Positions 53,536 to 63,290 of a stretch of 64,000 bases of DNA are shown here, one piece after another. Position numbers and translations under genes: made by a program. The notes beneath the pieces were generated by a model. The model was not told the origin of the DNA. It did not search any database and saw nothing but the letters and a program-made list of their open reading frames with translations. Position 1 is the stretch's first letter. Every line of letters begins with the position of its first letter. This stretch comes from Anolis sagrei (taxonomy: Eukaryota; Chordata; Lepidosauria; Squamata; Anolidae), in the NCBI RefSeq assembly GCF_037176765.1, contig NC_090025.1:178544040-178608039 (forward strand), given 5' to 3'.

Positions 53536-53749
53536 GACACTAGAGCTCCCTGACTGGGAATTCAAAGTGGCCCTTCCGAAATTAGAGGTCCTAAGATGGA
53601 ACCGTGGCAGTTAAATGCGATGACATAGTTTTAACTTTATAACAATAATAATACTTTATTTATAACCCACACTATCTCAAGGAGCTTTGAAGCTTGAAAG
53701 GGCCCCATGTTGGAAATGACAACTTTCTTCAAGCCTTCTCTAATAATGT

Positions 53750-53957
53750 ATTGTCGAAGGCTTTCATGGCTGGAATCACTCAGTTCTTGTGGGTTTTTTC
53801 GGGCTATATGGCCATGTTCTAGAGGCATTTCTCCTGACGTTTCGCCTGCATCTATGGCTCACCTCTGAGGATGCTTGCCATAGATGCAGGCAAAACGTCA
53901 GGAGAAATGCCTCTAGAACATGGCCATATAGCCCGAAAAAACCCCACAAGAACTGAG
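53750..53957. mobile_element. Penelope-like palindromic element with 15-bp target duplication
   Basis: Starts ATTGTCGAAGGCTTTCATGG. Two arms of about 80 bp (GGGCTATATGGCCATGTTCT, AGAGGCATTTCTCCTGACGT and their reverse complements) flank a centre with CTCTGAGGATGCTTGCC. Flanked by CTTCTCTAATAATGT at 53,735-53,749 and 53,958-53,972. The long duplication argues for reverse-transcription-based insertion. Penelope-like assignment is inferred. Confidence 0.6.
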
Positions 53958-54306
53958 CTTCTCTAATAATGTTTATCTATGATCCTGTTGCTTATTGTTT
54001 CCTGTATATATGTTCTGGTGTGCAGCTTCCTTTACTCTCTAGTTCCTTAGAAGACTTCAGACGTCGGATCACACACTTGCATGCTGTTTTGCTGTAACAG
54101 ATGTCCTGGCTCCAGATGGCAAAGAGAATTATCTCAATCATATCTGAAACTGGACTGATAAGTTGTGTAGCTGTGTATGCTGAACATATGAAGGCCGTAA
54201 GTAAACCAACTATGTTATTTTTTATCCAAGTCTACTTCATTTTTGTCTCTTGAGTTCATGATATAAACAAGTTGCTTTATGGGACAGTATATATGTATAT
54301 ATATAC

Positions 54307-54507
54307 ACTAGGCAATGGTTTCAGTTGTTAGACTGAATAACCTGTTACCTCTGATCTGTTAGGAAAACAGAGATCTGCCAGTGCATAAAAAAGCAGTGCT
54401 TCAGAAGTGTTTTTCAGTGTCCTTTTTATGCACTGGCAAATCTCTGTTTTCCTAACAGATCAGAGGTAACAGGTTATTCAGTCTAACAACTGAAACCATT
54501 GCCTAGT
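54307..54507. repeat. 201-bp near-perfect palindrome (possible MITE)
   Basis: Arms 54,307-54,391 and 54,423-54,507, 85 bp each, differ at one position; the loop is about 31 bp. Outer ends ACTAGGCAATGGTTTCAG and its reverse complement sit in TA-rich flanks (TATATAC / ATAATT). No coding capacity. Confidence 0.9.
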
Positions 54508-54824
54508 ATAATTACACCTGGTTGTATATCACAAGAGAAGATTCTACTCTAAAGAGTTTTTGGCTCTTCTGGGAATGGTCATGCTTTCCTTAAAAAGTTT
54601 TAATCTCCAAAAGGTTATGAATGCCATTTTCCAAAAGCCCAAGCCTTTCCCCACTGAATTCGAGCCTAAATGTAGGTGTAATGTCCTCTTCTCCGTTACC
54701 TGAGCGGGAGAGACGGGCTGAGAGAACGGGGAGGGAACCCTCGCTGCCTCCTTCTTTTGAAAGCCTTAGTCAGAGATGACGGGTACGGCGAGCTAGATTG
54801 GACAAACTTCCCGCGGGTGCTCAC

Positions 54825-54960
54825 CGACGCTTGCGCAGAAACGTCTCCTCGCCCTCCAATGGGAAAGGGGGGGAAGATGGCATAGGAACCCGAGACGTGT
54901 CAGGAGGCCGAGAAAGGCGGGAAGACGCCTCCTATTGGTCAGAGCGGACCAATGAGGGCG
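54825..54960 (-). other. RAD52: Candidate RAD52 noncoding first exon
   Basis: On the minus strand the sequence TGCGCAAGCGTCG is followed by GTGAGC, a consensus donor. The next compatible acceptor is that of coding exon 1 at 47,421. The transcription start is unknown; CCAAT boxes lie just upstream. The upper limit given is a guess. Confidence 0.4.
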
Positions 54961-55079
54961 CTTCTGAAAAAATGATTGGCAGGCTCAGTGGATGAGGAAT
55001 AGAAGGGGGGGAGAAGGAAAGGATACGTCAGCCGAAACGTGGAGGTAGGTGAATAGCATAAGTCTGGAGTGAAGCGGTC

Positions 55080-56030
55080 GAGCGGTGGGAGGGAGGGAGG
55101 GAGGGAGAGCGGAGGAGGAGGGAGGAAAGAAAGGGGGAGGAGCTTCGAGCGCGAGACGCGTGCCTGGGCCAGGCTCGCGCCGAAGGGGGCGGGGCTACGG
55201 TCGGTCTCTCGGGCCGAAGGAAGGGAGGAGGAGGAGGAGGAGGAGGGGGGCGGGGCCTGGCTCTTGGAGGGAGGAAGGGAAGAAAAGGGGAGGAGCTTCG
55301 AGCGGGAGGCGCGCGCCTGGGCCAGGCACGCGCCGAATAGAGGAGAGAGGAAGGGGAGGGGGAGGAGGAAGGTAAAAAAGAGGGAGGAGCTTCGCGTAGG
55401 AGGCGTGTGCCTGGGCCAGGCTCGCGCCGAAGAGGGGCGGGGCTACGGCCGGTCTCTCGCGCCGAAGGGAGGGAGGGAGAAGGGGGCCTGGCTCGAGGAG
55501 GGAGGGAGGAAAGGGGAGGAGCTTCGAGCGAAAGTCGCGCGGCTTGGCCAGGCTCGCGCCGAAGGGAGGAGGGGGCGGGGCCTGGCTCAGGGAGGGAGAG
55601 AGGTAAGGAAGGGGGAGGAGCTTCGAGCTGCAGGCGCGCGCCTGGGCCAGGCTCGCGCCGAAGGGGGGCGGGGCTACGGTCGGTCTCTCGCACCGAAGGG
55701 AGGGAGGAGGAGGAGGGGGCGGGGCCTGGCTCGTGGAGGGAGGGAGGAAGGGAAGAAAAGGGGAGGGGCTTCGAGCGGGAGGCGCGCGCCTGGCTCAGGC
55801 TCGCGCCGAACGGGGGCGGGGCTACGGTCGGTCTCTCGCACCGAAGGAAGGGAGGGAGGAGGGGGCGGGGCCTGGCTCGTGGAGGAAGGGAAGAAAGGGG
55901 GAGGGGCTTCGAGCGGGAGGCGCGCGCCTGGGCCGAAGGGGGGCGGGGCTACGGTCGGTCTCTCGCGCCGACGGAAGGAAGGCAGGGAAGGAGGAGGAGG
56001 AGGGGGCGGGGCCTGGCTGGTCTCGCGCCG
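55080..56030 (+). repeat. Irregular GC-rich tandem repeat in the CpG island, seven units
   Basis: The anchor GGAGGAGCTTCGAGCG (or close variant) recurs at 55,136, 55,289, 55,383, 55,515, 55,614, 55,762 and 55,900, 94-153 bp apart. Each unit has GCGCCTGGGCCAGGCTCGCG. Five units also have a GGGGCTACGGTCGGTCTCTC block, which units 2 and 4 lack. GGGCGGGGCCTGGCTC GC boxes recur. A 366-codon plus-strand frame and a 221-codon minus-strand frame across it are by-products of the repeat lacking stops. Confidence 0.9.
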
Positions 56031-56157
56031 CCGCCGGGGGCCAGGGCGCGAGCGGCTCTCTCTCTCTGAGGTAAAAGGAGGAGCCTCTCCGCCGCTCGGA
56101 TCGAAAGGAAGGGAAGCCGCGCCTGCTTGGAGAGCTACAGCTGGCCGGGGGCAGGAG
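56000..56157 (+). other. Candidate ERC1 noncoding first exon
   Basis: At the plus-strand edge of the CpG island two donors are visible, CTGAG/GTAAAA (exon end 56,070) and CAGGAG/GTAGGC (exon end 56,157). Placement follows the vertebrate order RAD52-ERC1; no coding sequence supports it. Start unknown. Confidence 0.3.
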
Positions 56158-56765
56158 GTAGGCTGTTAGCCGCTGGGCCTTCTGTGTGGCTTCGAAGCTG
56201 AGGCAAGGGGAAGGGAAGGGGGTCGGGCGGGGCCTTGCCTGGCCAGCTGGAGCCAGGCCCTCTCCTGCCCCAAGGCCTCCCTCCCTCTCTCTCTCTCCAT
56301 GGAGGCCACACTCAAGGGGGAGTCCTCTTAATATCGCCTTTCCTTGAAGGGGAGCCCTTCTCTTCTCCTCCCCCCTTCCTTTCCTCATAATCTCTCTGCC
56401 TCTTCCTTTCCCTGCGCCCCACCCGGTTGCCAGGCATGGCTTCCTGGAATACATCATCTACCTGCCTCTTTTCCTCGGCTCTTCTCCCCCCCTCTCTGTT
56501 TTCACAAAAAGCCATTTTGCTTCAGATAGATATTCTGGCGCTCCATCCTCCCTCCTTCTCCAAAGCCTACTCCTCGTTTTAGAAACCATTATTGAGACAC
56601 AATACTTTTAGGGGCACAAACCTGTTTTACTGGGGTTTTGTTGTTGTTTTTTATAGTCTAATCATTCTCAATTCTGGGAAACCATGGGAGCTTTCTGCCT
56701 GCCGCTAACAATCAATTGGTGTGAGAATATGCCTTGCTTTTCATACATTAAGGCAGGTATGAAAT

Positions 56766-57405
56766 GTGTCAGGAGGCCGAGAAAGGCGGGACGATGCCTC
56801 CTATTGGTCAGAGACAGGGCCTTTTCTGTGGTGGCCCCTCGGCTATGGAATTCCCTCCCAAATGAAATTAGATCTGCCCCCTCTCTCCTGACCTTTAGGA
56901 AGCTAGTGGTACCTGGCTGTGCAACAAAGCTTTTGTGGAACGATGTCTCACACCGGCAATCAACTAATGGTACTTTTTTTTTTTGGTCATGTCAGGAGTG
57001 ACTTGAGAAACTGCAAGTTGCTTCTGGTGTGAGAGAATTGGCCGTCTGCAAGGACGTTGCCCAGGGGACGCCCGGATGAATTGATGTTTTTATCATCCTT
57101 GTGGGAGGCTTCTCTCATGCCCCCACATGAGGAGCTGGAGCTGATAGAGGGAGCTCATCCGCCTCTCCCCAGATTCGAACCTAATGGTACTGATCACAAT
57201 ATATGGACTGGACATACGGACTGAGTTGGACACGATTTTATCTTTGCGAAAGGCTTTTATGTAATTTATGTAATATGTAATTGGTAACTTAATGTTGTGT
57301 ATCATGTTTTAGATTTTCAGTTTTAGCATTGAATCATTGCTGTTAGGCGGTCCGAGTCCCTCTGCAGAGGTAGAGAAGATCGGGATATAATTTTTTTAAA
57401 TAAAT
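56766..57405 (+). mobile_element. L2-like LINE 3' end, split by a SINE, preceded by duplicated promoter DNA
   Basis: 56,815-56,930 reads [20 protein letters not shown] then PSLLTFRKLV, the C-terminus of an L2-like ORF2. The 3' end GGCGGTCCGAGTCCCTCTGC is at 57,345 with a TAAATAAATAAA tail. 56,766-56,813 is a copy of 54,897-54,944. The SINE occupies 56,975-57,178. Confidence 0.8.
56975..57178 (-). mobile_element. ACA-type tRNA-derived SINE, head truncated, with target duplication
   Basis: Reverse-oriented: T run, then TCAGGAGTGACTTGAGAAAC to CCTCTCCCCAGATTCGAACC. Flanked by CTAATGGTACT on both sides (about 56,964-56,974 and 57,181-57,191), so it inserted by reverse transcription into the LINE end. 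Confidence 0.85.
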
Positions 57406-57411
57406 AAATAA

Positions 57412-57556
57412 GGGCAAACTTGGTCCCTCCAGGTGTTTTGGACTTCAACTCCCACCATTCCTAACAGCCTCCCTGAGAGGGAAAAGGAAGGAGCCTGAGG
57501 CTATTAGGAATGGTTCGAGTTGAAGTCCAAAACACCTGGAGGGATCAAGTTTGCCC
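57412..57556. mobile_element. Palindromic hAT-type MITE
   Basis: Ends GGGCAAACTTGGTCCCTCCA and its near reverse complement TGGAGGGATCAAGTTTGCCC. Arms include CAGGTGTTTTGGACTTCAAC. No coding capacity. A half copy is at 59,205-59,245. Confidence 0.8.
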
Positions 57557-57589
57557 ATGCCTGCTCTAGCTACATCATCACAATAGAGA

Positions 57590-57729
57590 ATGAATTCACT
57601 TTAAATCCGATTTCTGCCTCCTGCAGAATTCTGGAGTTTGTAGTTTAGTAAGGCTGTTAAAGGTGCCTCCTTAAACTACAAACCCCAGAATTCTGCAGGA
57701 GGCACCATCTGGATTTAAAGTGGAGTGAC
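57590..57729. mobile_element. Palindromic MITE
   Basis: CACTTTAAATCCGATTTCTG and CCTGCAGAATTCTGGAGTTT pair with CCCCAGAATTCTGCAGGAGG and GGATTTAAAGTGGAGTGA. Same inner core as the element at 50,783. Confidence 0.75.
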
Positions 57730-57814
57730 TTTGGGGCATATGAATGTTCACATCTGAGAAGTTGCTGTGTTGAGTTTAGCTTCAATAAATGTTCCTCCCA
57801 TACCTTACAAATTA

Positions 57815-58592
57815 GAGAGACGATTGGCCAACACTAACGTTATGAAGTTCAATAGTGACAAATGCAAGATGCTCCACTTAGGAAGAAAAAAATGAAATGT
57901 AAAGATACAGAATGGGGGTTACCTGGCTCGAAAGAGCAGTACGTGTGAAAAAGATCTTAGAGTCCTCGTGAATAACATGAGCCAACAATGTCATGCGGCG
58001 GCAAAAAAAAGCCAAAGGGATTTTGGCCTGTAAAATAGGAGTATAGTGTCTAGATCCAGGGAAAAGTCATGCTACCCCTCTATTCTGCCTTGGTTAGACC
58101 ACACCTGGAATACTGTGTCCAATTCCAGAGATGTTGACAAGCTGGAATGTGTCCAGGGGAGGGTGATTAAAATGATCAGGGATCTGGAGAACAGGCCTTA
58201 TGAAGAGCTGCTTAAAGAGCTGGTCATGTTTAGCCTGCAGAAGAGGAGGCTGAGAGGAGACATCATGGTCATGTACAAATATGTGAGAGGAAGTCATGGT
58301 GAGGAGGGAGCAAGCTTGTTTTCTGCTGCCCTGGAGACTAGGACATGGAACAATGGCTTCAAGCTACTGGAAAGGAGATTCCACATGAACATTAGGAAGA
58401 ACTTCGGAACAGTGAGAGTTGTTCAGCAGTGGAACTCTCTGCCTTGGAGTGTGGTGGAGGCTACTTCTTTGGAAGCTTTTAAGCATATGGATGGCCATCT
58501 GTCGGGTGCTTTGAATGCGATTTTCCAGCTCCTTGGCAGGGGTTGGACTGGAAGGCCCATGAGGTCTCTTTCAACTCTGTGATTCTATGAAA
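57815..58592 (+). mobile_element. CR1 LINE, 3' part
   Basis: The frame at 58,046-58,582 reads RPYEELLKELVMFSLQKRRL, RGDIMVMYKYVRGSHGE and RRFHMNIRKNFGTVRVVQQW, the CR1 ORF2 C-terminus. The 3' end is the CR1-typical GTGATTCTATGA. The upstream part (57,840-58,040) is in other frames. Confidence 0.9.
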
Positions 58593-59124
58593 TTGGCACA
58601 TGGATGACAAGCATGTAGGAAGCAGTCTTGCTGGTATGGAGGGGAGCATTTACTGATTAGATATTCTTTGAGATAGTGGATAGGGCGAGGAAGAATGCTG
58701 TGCAATGGTTTTATCTTTCATAATTCCGTTTTGTCCTTAATTCTGATTGGATTATGAAACTGCCTTGTTCTGGTAATTCTTTCTAATGGAATGGGGTGGC
58801 CGTCATGCTGTGAAACTAACTGAAATATTAATTTGCAGCCTTGGATTTTGACAGTCAGCTTTGGTAATTTCTAGGATTTTTTTTTTAATCTCAGGGTAGT
58901 AACCTTGGGGAAAGTGCTGTGGTGAGGCCTTGAACTATTGCTAGCTAGAGTGCATAATTCCCCAACTGGGTGCACTGGGCTGTATCATGCTTTCAAAAAT
59001 ACGTATTCCTAGTTGCAGAAAGATATTATTTTCATCTCCATTCTCAACCCATCCTCAGTCAAAAATTGGTCTTGGGTTTAATTCAGTTTTGTATAGTTTA
59101 GACTCCCACAATTCCCAATAGCCG

Positions 59125-59245
59125 GTAGGAATTGCTGTAAGGTCGCCCTGAGTCCCCTTATAGGGTGAGAGGGGCAGGATACAAGTATGTGATATAAATA
59201 AGTCCAAAACACTTGGAGGGCCCAAGTTTGGCTGTGCCTGGTTTA
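59125..59245 (+). mobile_element. L2-like LINE 3' end next to a half hAT MITE
   Basis: TAAGGTCGCCCTGAGTCCCC and TAGGGTGAGAGGGGCAGG, ATAAATAAG, then TCCAAAACACTTGGAGGG, the right half of the MITE family at 57,412. Confidence 0.55.
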
Positions 59246-60764
59246 GATGGAGCAAAAAGGGAAAAAAAACAACTAAAATGATCTCAATTATGTATTTTAA
59301 ATAATTTATATCATGTTTTGATGCAGTCTCTTTCCATATTGGTTTGCAATAGGTAAATTGTTTCATATAGTATGATCCCTTTATCCACAGATTCAGTATT
59401 TAATATTTAGTATTGCCCTCCTAGTTCTCTGGTCAGATTCGATTATTTCCTTTTGGCCCAAGTATAGTCAAAATATATGCTTCATTATCCACAGTTTCAG
59501 TTGCCCACAGGGTTGATGGCCTTATTCCCATCAGATACAAAGATCATATAGTACTTAATGAAAACTTGTATCATGCACAGTTGATCCTGTGCTTCTAAAT
59601 TCCTTACATCTCACTTGGGAGGGCTTCTGTTCCAGGACTCATTTACCGTTCCTTTAGCCACTCCTCTCTGATTCATTATGCTGTGCTTATTCCTGAAAGT
59701 CATTCCTTGATTATGCCTTCCTCTACTCTGATTACATGATTCTTCATTAATTGTCCAGCACCGCAGATCTGACTTGAAGATTTGAATTCTTCAGATGTGC
59801 TATATGACCAAAATCTTTAGAGCATATGTCTCTAATGTCAACATAATTTTAGAACATATATTTAATTTTATTGTATACATCTTGAACAGTTTTCCTGTTC
59901 TATTAATGAATTGGTAGTGTGCAGCAAACCTTTATTTCTAGCAAAAGAATGATGCATGTTAAATTTATAATATATAAGTGACACATACAAAAGGAAAAAA
60001 ACGATTTGAAGGAAAGAATGTTAGAGCAGTTAGGGAAAAGTGCTGAGCTTTACGTTTTAAAAAGTATTGCTCTTTTTTTTTGTATTAGCTGTGTCCATGC
60101 TGTGCATGGACATTTTTAGGAAGGGTGGTCGTATTTGTAGTCCATCATATCTGGGCACCAGGTTTGGGGAATCTTATTTATGGAGTTGTGAAACCTGGAA
60201 TTGTGATGTTAGAACAGACAGTACAGCAGATGCTGTTAAAATAATGAAGTAAGAAATAGCTAGATTAAGAGAATGAAATAAGAGCATTACAAAACAAAAG
60301 AATCCTGTATGTTTAGTAAAATGTAAAGAATTGTAGTGTTATATCATTATTTGTGCAGACAATAAGCTATCCAGTAATTACTTTATCAACATTATAAAGT
60401 GATTGATTCCTATCACTAAGTGAAATTCTTCAACTTGAGTGCAATATATAAATCTTAACTTTCAGTTTCCAGGACAGATACTAGAAAGTGCTGCTTGACC
60501 TCCAAAGTTCCCCATTTTTTAAAGTTGCTCTCTTTTTTCACATATGTTGTGTCTGAAATGGTTTGAGAGAGTCTTGTGGAAGAAAGCACAATTTTCTTAG
60601 TGTCTTTAGTTTCCGGTAATTCAGGATAAGGTTCCCTTAGAACTGGTTACAATAGGATGATGGTGCAATAGAATGGAAAGGCTGTCTTGCCATTGCATGT
60701 AAGAGGCTCCTGGGTACTGGTGAATGTGTCTTCAGCAGTTAGCATTACCAGTTTTTCCACTGTA

Positions 60765-60865
60765 TGTGGTGAGAAAAAGTGTGCCTTCAAGTCACTTCTG
60801 ACTTATGGCAAATCTCAGGCAAACCCATCATGGGATGTTCTTGGTAAGATTTGTTCAGGGCACTT
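60765..60865 (-). mobile_element. tRNA-SINE tail, reversed
   Basis: GTGTGCCTTCAAGTCACTTC, TGACTTATGGC and AAACCCATCATGGGATGTTC match the reverse complement of the (AAC)n-tailed SINE 3' half. Confidence 0.65.
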
Positions 60866-60904
60866 TTGCCAATACCATCACTATATCTTTTTAATTGTTC
60901 ACTA

Positions 60905-61445
60905 GTTTAATAGATGGTGAGAATGCTGTGAAATTCCTTTGTGTGGATTTCAGCACAGCATTTGATAAGATCCCTCATAATATTTTTGTTCGCTACTAAC
61001 AAAACAAGAATTAGATGGAGAGAATATGACATAGCTCAGTAATTAGTTGGAAAATTGAGTTGTCACTAGTGGCCGTCCTTCATATTTTCAGATCTTAAAA
61101 TGAGGTGCTGTAGGGCCAATGCTCTTCAATATTTTTAATCAATGATTTAGATGTTGGGGTAGAGGAAACCATTACTAGATTTTTAGATAATCATCTTTCT
61201 TGGGTACCACAGTCAGTTCTGGGTGCTTTATTTTAAGAATAATATACAGTAGACAAGTCAGACCAGGTTCAGAGAAGAGCAAAAAGGATGATAAGAGTCA
61301 GGGAGAACTAAACATCCAGGAAAAAGTTGAAGTACTTGGACTTGTTTGGCTTGATTTTACTGGAGAGTGATATGATTGTACCCTTTGAATACCAGAAGGG
61401 CTGCTACAAAGAAGAGGATGTTAACTTGCTCTCTGGTGCCTAAGA
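60905..61445 (+). mobile_element. Old CR1 LINE fragment
   Basis: Carries the RT motif region GENAVKFLCVDFSTAFDKIP, then LFNIFNQ-type (LFNIFINDLD relative) sequence near 61,125 and QFWVLYFKNN near 61,215. Heavily decayed, many stops; lies in the presumed ERC1 intron. Confidence 0.7.
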
Positions 61446-62346
61446 TATTATAATTTTTATAAATAAATATAAAGGCCACATAATTGGGTAAGTGATGGGT
61501 CCATGGAGTTTGCTCACTGACAAAACCAGTGTGCGCATTAGAATTCTGTCTGCTGCACCATAACCATTTCTTATGTTGTTTTTTAATACTGTATATGTAG
61601 GAGTAGTTGTTTTAATGCAGAATGAACATGTAACAATGGCTTATCACTTTCTAGTGTAGCATTCATTTTTTTTCTTTTTGGTAAACTTTTGAATATTTCT
61701 TCATACTTAACAAAATATTTACTACTGATTTAAATACTATTTTGTTACAAAGCAGAACAAAACATTAGCAGAAACTTGATCTTTTATTAGTAAGATCAGA
61801 TGAGATCAGTGAATTTAGCATTTATTGCTTAAATGTAAGATCATTAAATAGGATCAGTTGAAAAGAGCTTTGTGAGAAAATTGATGATGGGAGCCTAAAA
61901 TTATTCCAGTAATACTTTTAAAATCACTAAATTGGGAAGCCTTTAATGTTTTTTGAAGTGTTTGTAATGTAACTGTCAATAGCGATATCTTACGAAAATT
62001 TCTGGCCAGCTTTGTGAAGTAGAGTTACAATATTCTCGCTTTAGAACAGGAGTGGGTAAAGCCCAGCCTTGGAACCACGCATGATCCATCACTTTTACAC
62101 ATTTCTCTGATTCCCTTTTTCTGCTCCCCTCAACTGTTCTTGCTTAAAGCCTTCAAGAGTAGCAATTCATCTTTTAAAGAAGGTTGAGGGGTGCTCTGTA
62201 CTATTTTACATCTTTTTTTTTTTTTCCAAAAAGGCTTCTTGGAGGCAGAAGTTTGCTGTCACTAGAGGGTCCCTGGAGCAGAAAGCTATCTGAACCCATT
62301 TTAATTTAAGACTTCTGATTTAGAAAGTAACTTAATTTCTTTTATA

Positions 62347-62735
62347 CAGGCAGTTAAACTTACAAATGACTCATAGTTAAGAACGAGGGTGGGACAACAG
62401 GGAGTTAGAGAAATCTACTCCTGAAAGGAAGTAGGGAAAATACACTCCCAAAAGAGGGAAATTCACTCCTGAAAGAGTTATAATGGGAAAAGGTATCTCC
62501 ACTAAAGCTTTATCACCAATCCTTGTTTCCACAAGCCAAATATTTCAAAATACAATTATTGCAGGACCAGAAAGGGAGGAAAAAATCTACAGGGGTGTTA
62601 ACTCTTCCCTGTGCTATCCAAAGCTATGTATTTGACTGGAGTTACACTTAAAAATGTACCTGTTCCGACACACACACATTCAACTTAAGAACAAACCTAC
62701 AGAACCTATCTTGTTCGTAACTTGGCGACTGCCTG
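62347..62735. mobile_element. Tigger/pogo-like non-autonomous DNA transposon, 389 bp
   Basis: Ends CAGGCAGTTAAACTTACAA and TTCGTAACTTGGCGACTGCC are diverged terminal inverted repeats, flanked by TA on both sides (62,345-62,346 and 62,736-62,737), as expected of Tc1/mariner/pogo insertions. No transposase frame. Confidence 0.7.
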
Positions 62736-63004
62736 TATATCTCTTAGTAAGATGTTGGCATTTTGATAATGAACATTTAGATTTTTCAGTTTGCACATCT
62801 TTCATTAAATGTTTTTTTTCTTAGCATTTGTCACATATTTTCCACTTTTATTTTAAAATTATATTAGGATAGCAATGAAACAAAATGGCAGAGTTGTGCT
62901 GCCTCATCATATCTAGCATATTTGCTCAAAAAGAACGGCATAATTTCTTGTTACTTTTTGTCAGAAAGATTGCCATAACTATTGGTGTGCCTCATTCTAA
63001 TTAT

Positions 63005-63290
63005 GGATTATAATAATATAATAACTTTGTTTTTATACCTTGCTTCCATCTCCCCAAAGATTCAGGGCAGCTTACATGAGGTCAAGCCCAACAATACAAT
63101 TAAAACATTAAAATGTAAAGCAACAATATAAATCAAAGCAAAATAAGAACAACAACATTATAACAAAATATAAAATAATGATCAAACCAACTACCAATAG
63201 CAAAGTTTTTAGGTTAAGGCCTCAAAAACTTGAATTGCAATTCTGAGCAGCCTTAGCCAATATGGCAATTGTGAAGAAATGATGGGATTT
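63005..63290 (-). mobile_element. L2-like LINE 3' end, diverged
   Basis: AACTTTGTTTTTATACCTTG, CTTCCATCTCCCCAAAGATT and CAGGGCAGCTTACATGAGG are the reversed terminal block, followed by A-rich 3'UTR sequence. Confidence 0.6.

Larger units (their letters stand above)
54700..56160. promoter_or_regulatory. CpG island, presumed divergent RAD52/ERC1 promoter
   Basis: Sharp rise in GC and CpG content in an otherwise AT-rich window. CCAAT-type boxes on either strand at about 54,857, 54,933, 54,949 and 54,974 suggest NF-Y-driven start sites near 54.83-54.98 kb. Many GGGGCGGGG boxes follow from 55.2 kb. A good minus-strand donor (GCGTCG/GTGAGC, last exon base 54,825) fits a noncoding first exon of RAD52. 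In other vertebrates ERC1 starts divergently just upstream of RAD52. Confidence 0.8.

Noticed and set aside
55069-56169. 366-codon plus-strand open frame and 221-codon minus-strand frame in the CpG island
   Set aside because: They run through a GC-rich tandem repeat that lacks stop codons in several frames. The peptides are Gly/Arg/Glu or Pro/Ser/Arg repeats with no family resemblance, and unit lengths are not multiples of three, so the repeat is read in shifting frames.
59385-59520. TTATCCACAG-containing stretch as a Tigger-like element
   Set aside because: The word recurs twice, but I could not find inverted ends or TA duplication, unlike the clear case at 62,347.
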